NCBI GenBank assembly: GCA_027574665.1
Contig: CM050652.1
Coordinates: 37,839,631-37,903,630, forward strand
From: Rhynochetos jubatus
Taxonomy: Eukaryota; Chordata; Aves; Eurypygiformes; Rhynochetidae
Reading direction: 5' to 3'
Length of the DNA: 64,000 nucleotides
In this document: in pieces, positions 60,101-64,000 of the stretch
Numbering within the stretch: position 1 is the stretch's first letter
Layout: every line of letters starts with the position of its first letter
The notes under the pieces: model-generated
Database searches by the model: none
What the model saw: the letters and a program-made list of their open reading frames with translations, nothing else
Told to the model about the DNA's origin: nothing
Position numbers and translations under genes: made by a program

Positions 60101-61851
60101 ATCATTAAGCAGAAACTGCATGGTCAATGTTAAATGTATTTGTACACATTGTATAAATGTGTATGTTCCCATTCCTGCATGTGTCTGTTGTTACTTTATG
60201 AGAATTTTACAAACCCATATTATACAGCTGTGTTGTATGCCAGTGGGAGCCAGATCTTTTGGTATGATGACATGATGACGTATGAACTTTTTTGTTTTAT
60301 TTATATAGCGTCCAGATATGTGCTAGGCGCTTTACAGATATGAGAAGGATCCTATCCCAAGTAATTTAGTCAGTGGCCCTGATCTTTCAGTCTTTGTTGC
60401 CTTCAGTATGTACCAAGTTCGAACAGTAATTTGATCACAGGCGCAAATTGCTGGATCAGAGCCAAAACAAATACGATATGCAGACAAAAGGCTTAGAGGT
60501 ATGAGGTAAAAGGATGTTTAAAAAATTCCCAGTCCTTTTATGCTTTCTTCTTTATTAGCTCAGCCTTGTTTCTTTACTTGGATTGGTTTTTAGTGCATTT
60601 TCTGTTCTATTTAAATGTTTATTAATCCATAAACTCTTTTTAAGCTGTTGCTTTGTCTGTTTTATTGATGGTAAGAATTTAGACTTTCTAGTTGTTTGAC
60701 TGGTTCCTTCACGGAAGAGATTTACAGTTGACTAAAACCAGTTACTCTGGCTAGAAGAAGAGAGAAGTTCGTTTGAAAGTGCTACTGTGCCTAGGTTGCT
60801 TTTGTTGCTACTGGTTGAGTCTTTCTCTTGGGGGTCAAGGAATTTGTTAGCCCCCGAAGGGTGACTGGAGCCTGGTGTGTGACTGGAGCCTGGCGTTCAT
60901 GAGAGGTATTGTTCCTGCTGGAGGGGAGTGGGTGGAGTTGCTGAATTTCTGAGTCTGGGCTGAGAACCAAGACGAAAAGACTTAGTGGGCCACTGATGAA
61001 TCCAAATGATGGATTTGTAGGTATTTTTTGGTATGTAACTATTTAATTTCAGGTTGTTGCCCAACTTTTCACAAGTAGTCTCTGTGAAGCTGAAGTATGT
61101 CCTTAGTTTGTTGGGTTTTTTGTTTTTAACTGGATCTTGTAAATTTGTATGAAGCATTTACTCTAGCTAAACATTTTTTATAGGAAGCACACAAAATGGT
61201 TAAAGAAGCTAATGTCAAGCAAGCTGCAGCAGAAAAACAGTTAAAAGAAGCACAGGGAAAGGTGAGTTGTTTTTTTTACTTGCTTGCTTTGTCTTTTCAC
61301 ATGGTTATAAATCTAATGTGCGAATCATAAAGACGTAAATAGAGCATTACCTGTATACATTATTAAAATATATACTAAATTGTTTTGTGTTGCCTTGACA
61401 CATTCTTAGCTAACACCTATGGACACAGCTGGTGTTTTGGCTTCGTAGTCGGTAGTTAGGAAGGTACATAGGAAGCTGGTGTTACTAGAGTATGCAGTTG
61501 CGTAGCCATCTGTGTGTTACTGTTGGAAGATGAAGTCATGATTTGAAACAAGATAACTGGAAATTTTGTTAAATGATTTAATATGTTTATTGCCTAATAC
61601 AATATTTTTGTTTGTTAATGACTTAATTCCACCACTCCCCGCCCCAGATTGATGTCCTCCAGGCTGAAGTAGCAGCATTGAAAACACTAGTACTGTCTAC
61701 TTCACCGACATCTCCAACTAAGGAGTTTCAATCTAGTGGAAAAACTCCTTTTAAGAAAGGCCACGTGAGAAACAAAAGTACAAGCAGTGCGATGGGTGGC
61801 AGTCATCAGGACCTTACCATGATGCAGCCAATTGTAAAAGACTGTAAAGAG
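50907..61851 (+). CDS. RAB3IP: RAB3IP (Rabin8/Rabin3), coding exons 1-5, residues 1-297 (partial gene)
   Basis: RAB3IP is the guanine-nucleotide exchange factor that activates Rab8 in exocytosis and primary cilium assembly. Five exons (coding parts 251, 262, 96, 78 and 204 bp) join in phase to 297 codons. The N-terminus [17 protein letters not shown] is nearly the known vertebrate sequence. Residues about 150-247 form the Sec2-type heptad coiled coil (from [12 protein letters not shown] to [13 protein letters not shown]), the GEF domain. Residues 268-273, HVRNKS, fit the HxRxxS consensus of NDR kinases and correspond to the human Ser272 site phosphorylated by NDR2. The C-terminal exons lie beyond 64000. 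Introns are 205 bp, 6.9 kb, 2.6 kb and 386 bp. The paralogue RAB3IL1 is less likely because the N-terminal sequence is RAB3IP-specific. Confidence 0.96.
50915..50968 (+). promoter_or_regulatory. RAB3IP: Overlapping upstream ORF in RAB3IP leader
   Basis: ATG ATG at 50915-50920 opens a 17-codon frame that passes over the main start in another frame and ends at TGA 50966-50968. The first ATG has a weak context (C at -3, A at +4). The second has A at -3 but lacks G at +4. Such overlapping upstream frames usually reduce translation of the main frame. Its use depends on leader scanning and is not shown. Confidence 0.5.
51388..51649 (+). CDS. RAB3IP: RAB3IP second coding exon (residues 84-171)
   Basis: This 262 bp exon has the acceptor CTCTTTACAG and donor GTAAGG. 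It completes Ser84, then encodes a variable Asn/Ser-rich stretch ([11 protein letters not shown]) and the conserved [20 protein letters not shown] and [20 protein letters not shown], where the coiled coil begins. Confidence 0.95.
51650..58511 (+). other. RAB3IP: RAB3IP intron 3 (6.9 kb)
   Basis: This is AT-rich intron sequence. It contains an ancient repeat tail at about 52240-52310. The other open frames are short and lack splice or homology support. Confidence 0.8.
52240..52310 (+). mobile_element. Ancient interspersed-repeat tail (L3/MIR-like)
   Basis: The segment carries TGTAAAGCGCTTTG, then GGATGAATGGTGCTATATAA and ATGCAAAG, followed by AT-rich sequence. This is the familiar tail of old amniote LINE/SINE repeats (GTAAAGCGCTTTGAGAT, GGATGAAAGGCGCTATA). 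The exact family is uncertain. Confidence 0.55.
58512..58607 (+). CDS. RAB3IP: RAB3IP third coding exon (residues 172-203)
   Basis: This 96 bp phase-0 exon has the acceptor TTCCATAG and donor GTTTGT. It encodes [20 protein letters not shown], then [12 protein letters not shown], the core of the Sec2-type coiled coil that contacts Rab8. Confidence 0.96.
58608..61183 (+). other. RAB3IP: RAB3IP intron 4 (2.6 kb)
   Basis: Intron sequence with an ancient repeat fragment at about 60290-60365 and otherwise AT-rich low-information sequence. No further exon was recognised. Confidence 0.8.
60290..60365 (-). mobile_element. Ancient interspersed-repeat tail, opposite orientation
   Basis: The plus strand reads TTTATATAGCG, then TGCTAGGCGCTTTACA and GGATCCTATCCCAAG. 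It is the reverse-complement arrangement of the tail at 52240-52310, with the half-motifs ATATAGCG and GCGCTTTACA in the same order and spacing class as other copies of this repeat type. Confidence 0.45.
61184..61261 (+). CDS. RAB3IP: RAB3IP fourth coding exon (residues 204-229)
   Basis: This 78 bp phase-0 exon has the acceptor TTTTATAG and donor GTGAGT. It encodes [20 protein letters not shown] and then KEAQGK, a continuation of the parallel coiled coil. Confidence 0.96.
61648..61851 (+). CDS. RAB3IP: RAB3IP fifth coding exon (residues 230-297), NDR-kinase site
   Basis: This 204 bp phase-0 exon has the acceptor CGCCCCAG and donor GTAACA. It encodes the end of the coiled coil ([17 protein letters not shown]), a Ser/Thr/Pro-rich linker, [17 protein letters not shown] with the HxRxxS motif at 268-273, and QPIVKDCKE. 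The next exon (ADLSLYNEF-type in relatives) is outside the window. Confidence 0.96.
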
Positions 61852-64000
61852 GTAACAGTACAAGGATTGTCGTCTTTTTGCTGATAAGCTATTATTTGAT
61901 AAGGTGATAAGATAATGATATTTTTCATTAATGAAAGAAAATTTCTCTTACATACCAATAGGCAGTGATTTTTCCAAGTCTTGTTTACCTTTAAATTGTT
62001 AAGATGAGATAAAATTTTAAATATTGGAATTAATAATTTAAAGATGGAAATTAAAAAAAAGCCAACACAATATACAAAACTATATCTGAATGGTAAATCC
62101 TGGTGATTTTTTACAAAGTCTCATCACCAAGAGTTCAGAAACTTTCATAAATATTTCATAAAGTGTCATAGAAAAGAGGAAGAATCATTTTATAGATCAA
62201 TAGTGGGTGAAAGGGGACAGGGAAAAGACAGAATCAATGATTTATTAGACAACAGGGAGAGAATTACCACTGGAGTCCTAGAGGGGCCTGTGATGATGAT
62301 ATTTTATTTCTTTTTTAATCTACTCATGTAATTGAAAATGGGGAAATAATGAGGTGACAGGTGGGTGCTTGAGTCCTTGGAATGGTAGTAGCAAAAAGTG
62401 ACTGGAGAGTTGAGAAGGATCTGTGATACTGAGTGGTTGGTAGAACAGCAAATGAAATTCAGAATCACTAAATGAGAAATGAGGCATCTGAAAAACAATG
62501 CAGCTCTAGCAGACATGGAGTTGTGAACTTAGAAATAGCTACATGTGCTGGAAAAAAAAGTAGTGTACTTGTGGATAATTCTCTGAAAACACCATCTCGG
62601 GTCTCAGTGGTGGTCCAAGGCCCACAGAGCCTTAAGAGTTGTTAGGAAAGGAATAAATAACAAAAGAAAATGTGTTCTAATGCTTAAACACATAGTAAAT
62701 GTGTGCATTGATGCATGCAGCTATATCTTCATCTCAGAAAGGACATAATGAAAATATGAGGAAGTGTGATGTCGTCAAACCTGTGGAAGTATTTCTGTGT
62801 AGAGACACTTGAGGGAGAACAAAAATCTGTACATAACAGGTGACATGGGGAAGATGAATGGTGCACCAGCATTAATGATTTCTTGTTGCAGGAAAACTCT
62901 GGAAGCTAAAAGGAAAGTAGTTTTCAGTCAGTATGTATTGAAACTTTAAAACTCATTGCCACAAGGTAGCAAGATTAAAAATATAAATGTTCAAAATGTA
63001 GTCATGCAAAGTGACAAAAGCCTGTCAAGGTATACAGAAGGTAGATATGACACTTGACTTGGGTAGTTTCTTTGACTACGGCTTGCTAGAAGTTGGGAGG
63101 CGGTAAAAGGAAGACATGTCGCTGTCTTTCATACTGCTCTGCAGGCAGCTCTGACTGCTGGCCCTTGTCAGAGGGGTGACAGGCTAACTGGATCTTTAAC
63201 GTGATTCACAGCAGCCATTTTCGTACTTTGTTTTGCCAGTCAAGTGCATTTATACCATACACCTTTTTACTATAAATATAGAAAATAAAGGTGTTTTCGA
63301 GTTTATTTCATACTCTGACTTTAAACAAAACAAAAAGCCAAAAACAAGCCACCAACACTTTACATCCTGCCTGCCCAATTTCAGTGGTATCCATCCTTTA
63401 ATGAGGATGCTTTCTTTATTAAACTTGAATCCTTGATGCTCTTCAGAAAGATGCAAACAAAAAGGGAGAGCGAGATGGAATACAATTGCTTTCTAAACAT
63501 CACACATCATGACTCAATGAAATTTTTAAGTGTTGAGCATGAGTGGGTGAGGAAGGCAAGACTGCCTCTGGCATGTTGTTAGGACACTGTTTTAAGCAGG
63601 GGAGACGTGCCTTCCCTACTGCTTTTGTTATCCAGTGCCTTGTGGTTTCGTTTACAGCTTTTGTTTATTGTTGGTCTAAGGTAAATGTTTTGCATTTCTG
63701 GGAGCTGGATCTGAAACCCTAGTTCTGCCCCTTCTTGCTAAATGTTCTTGCCACTCAAGTTTCCCTTTGTGTTCTTATGTTGAGTGACTGGGCTTAAAAA
63801 GGTGTGCTGAAAGTACCCGTACTCAGGGGTGTGTAGTGACCCTGTGACGTGGGGAATATAGCTTTGGACCCTTACGGAGGGTCTGCCACCCAGAGCTTTG
63901 CATTTCGAGATGTTAGGTGGAGCTGCGGAGTAATACATGTCAACTCTTAGGTTTCTCTGTGGAATGTAGACGGATTTAGAGTGTCTGTCTGCCTACCCTA
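61852..64000 (+). other. RAB3IP: RAB3IP intron 6, start (runs off the window)
   Basis: There is no further RAB3IP exon before 64000. A decayed LINE remnant lies at about 62480-63070. The last kilobase holds only short unsupported open frames. Confidence 0.75.
62480..63070 (+). mobile_element. Decayed CR1/L3-type LINE remnant
   Basis: Several blocks follow the order of the CR1/L3 reverse-transcriptase 3' region on the plus strand: GTGGATAATTCTCTGAAAAC near 62572, GTTGTTAGGAAAGGAATAAA near 62638, CATCTCAGAAAGGACATAAT near 62730, and CTCATTGCCACAAGGTA near 62952. All frames are broken by stops. It is an old insertion in the same orientation as RAB3IP. Confidence 0.6.

Noticed and set aside
1..64000. 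Prokaryotic systems (CRISPR arrays, operons, phage genes) and tRNA or rRNA genes
   Set aside because: There are no regularly spaced direct repeats, no tandem same-strand long ORFs and no recognisable tRNA or rRNA sequence. The window is vertebrate genomic DNA.

Overview
This window is vertebrate nuclear DNA, most likely from a bird. It has long introns with canonical GT-AG exons, a decayed CR1 retrotransposon of the avian type at about 20.57-21.35 kb, a single strong CpG island, and coding exons close to the known vertebrate genes BEST3 and RAB3IP. Nothing in it is prokaryotic, so there are no operons, Shine-Dalgarno sites or CRISPR arrays. Species-level identity cannot be read from the sequence.

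Layout. (1) 1-2.64 kb, plus strand: the last two coding exons of a pepsin-family (A1) aspartic protease of cathepsin D/E/nothepsin type. The catalytic-Asp exons are not in the window. A polyA hexamer lies at 3639. (2) 3.96-4.41 kb, plus strand: three phase-compatible, exon-like open segments that I cannot assign to a family. (3) 8.1-26.3 kb, minus strand: the complete coding sequence of BEST3 (bestrophin-3), nine coding exons that sum to exactly 668 codons plus stop. Its intron between coding exons 4 and 5 carries the CR1 copy. (4) 26.3-42.4 kb: about 16 kb with no supportable gene, only small repeats. (5) 42.4-43.6 kb: a CpG island with an NRF1-type palindrome and a probable first-exon splice donor, taken as the RAB3IP promoter. 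(6) 50.9-61.9 kb, plus strand: five coding exons of RAB3IP (Rabin8) covering residues 1-297. The gene runs off the right edge before its C-terminal exons.

BEST3 and RAB3IP are transcribed divergently, which matches the neighbouring arrangement I recall for vertebrates. They are not known to act in one pathway: BEST3 is a calcium-activated anion channel subunit, and RAB3IP is the guanine-nucleotide exchange factor for Rab8 in vesicle traffic and ciliogenesis. The protease 3' end converges on BEST3 from the left.

Exon borders were read by hand from splice consensus, reading phase and protein similarity remembered from the families. No alignment was run. The least understood part is 1-8 kb.
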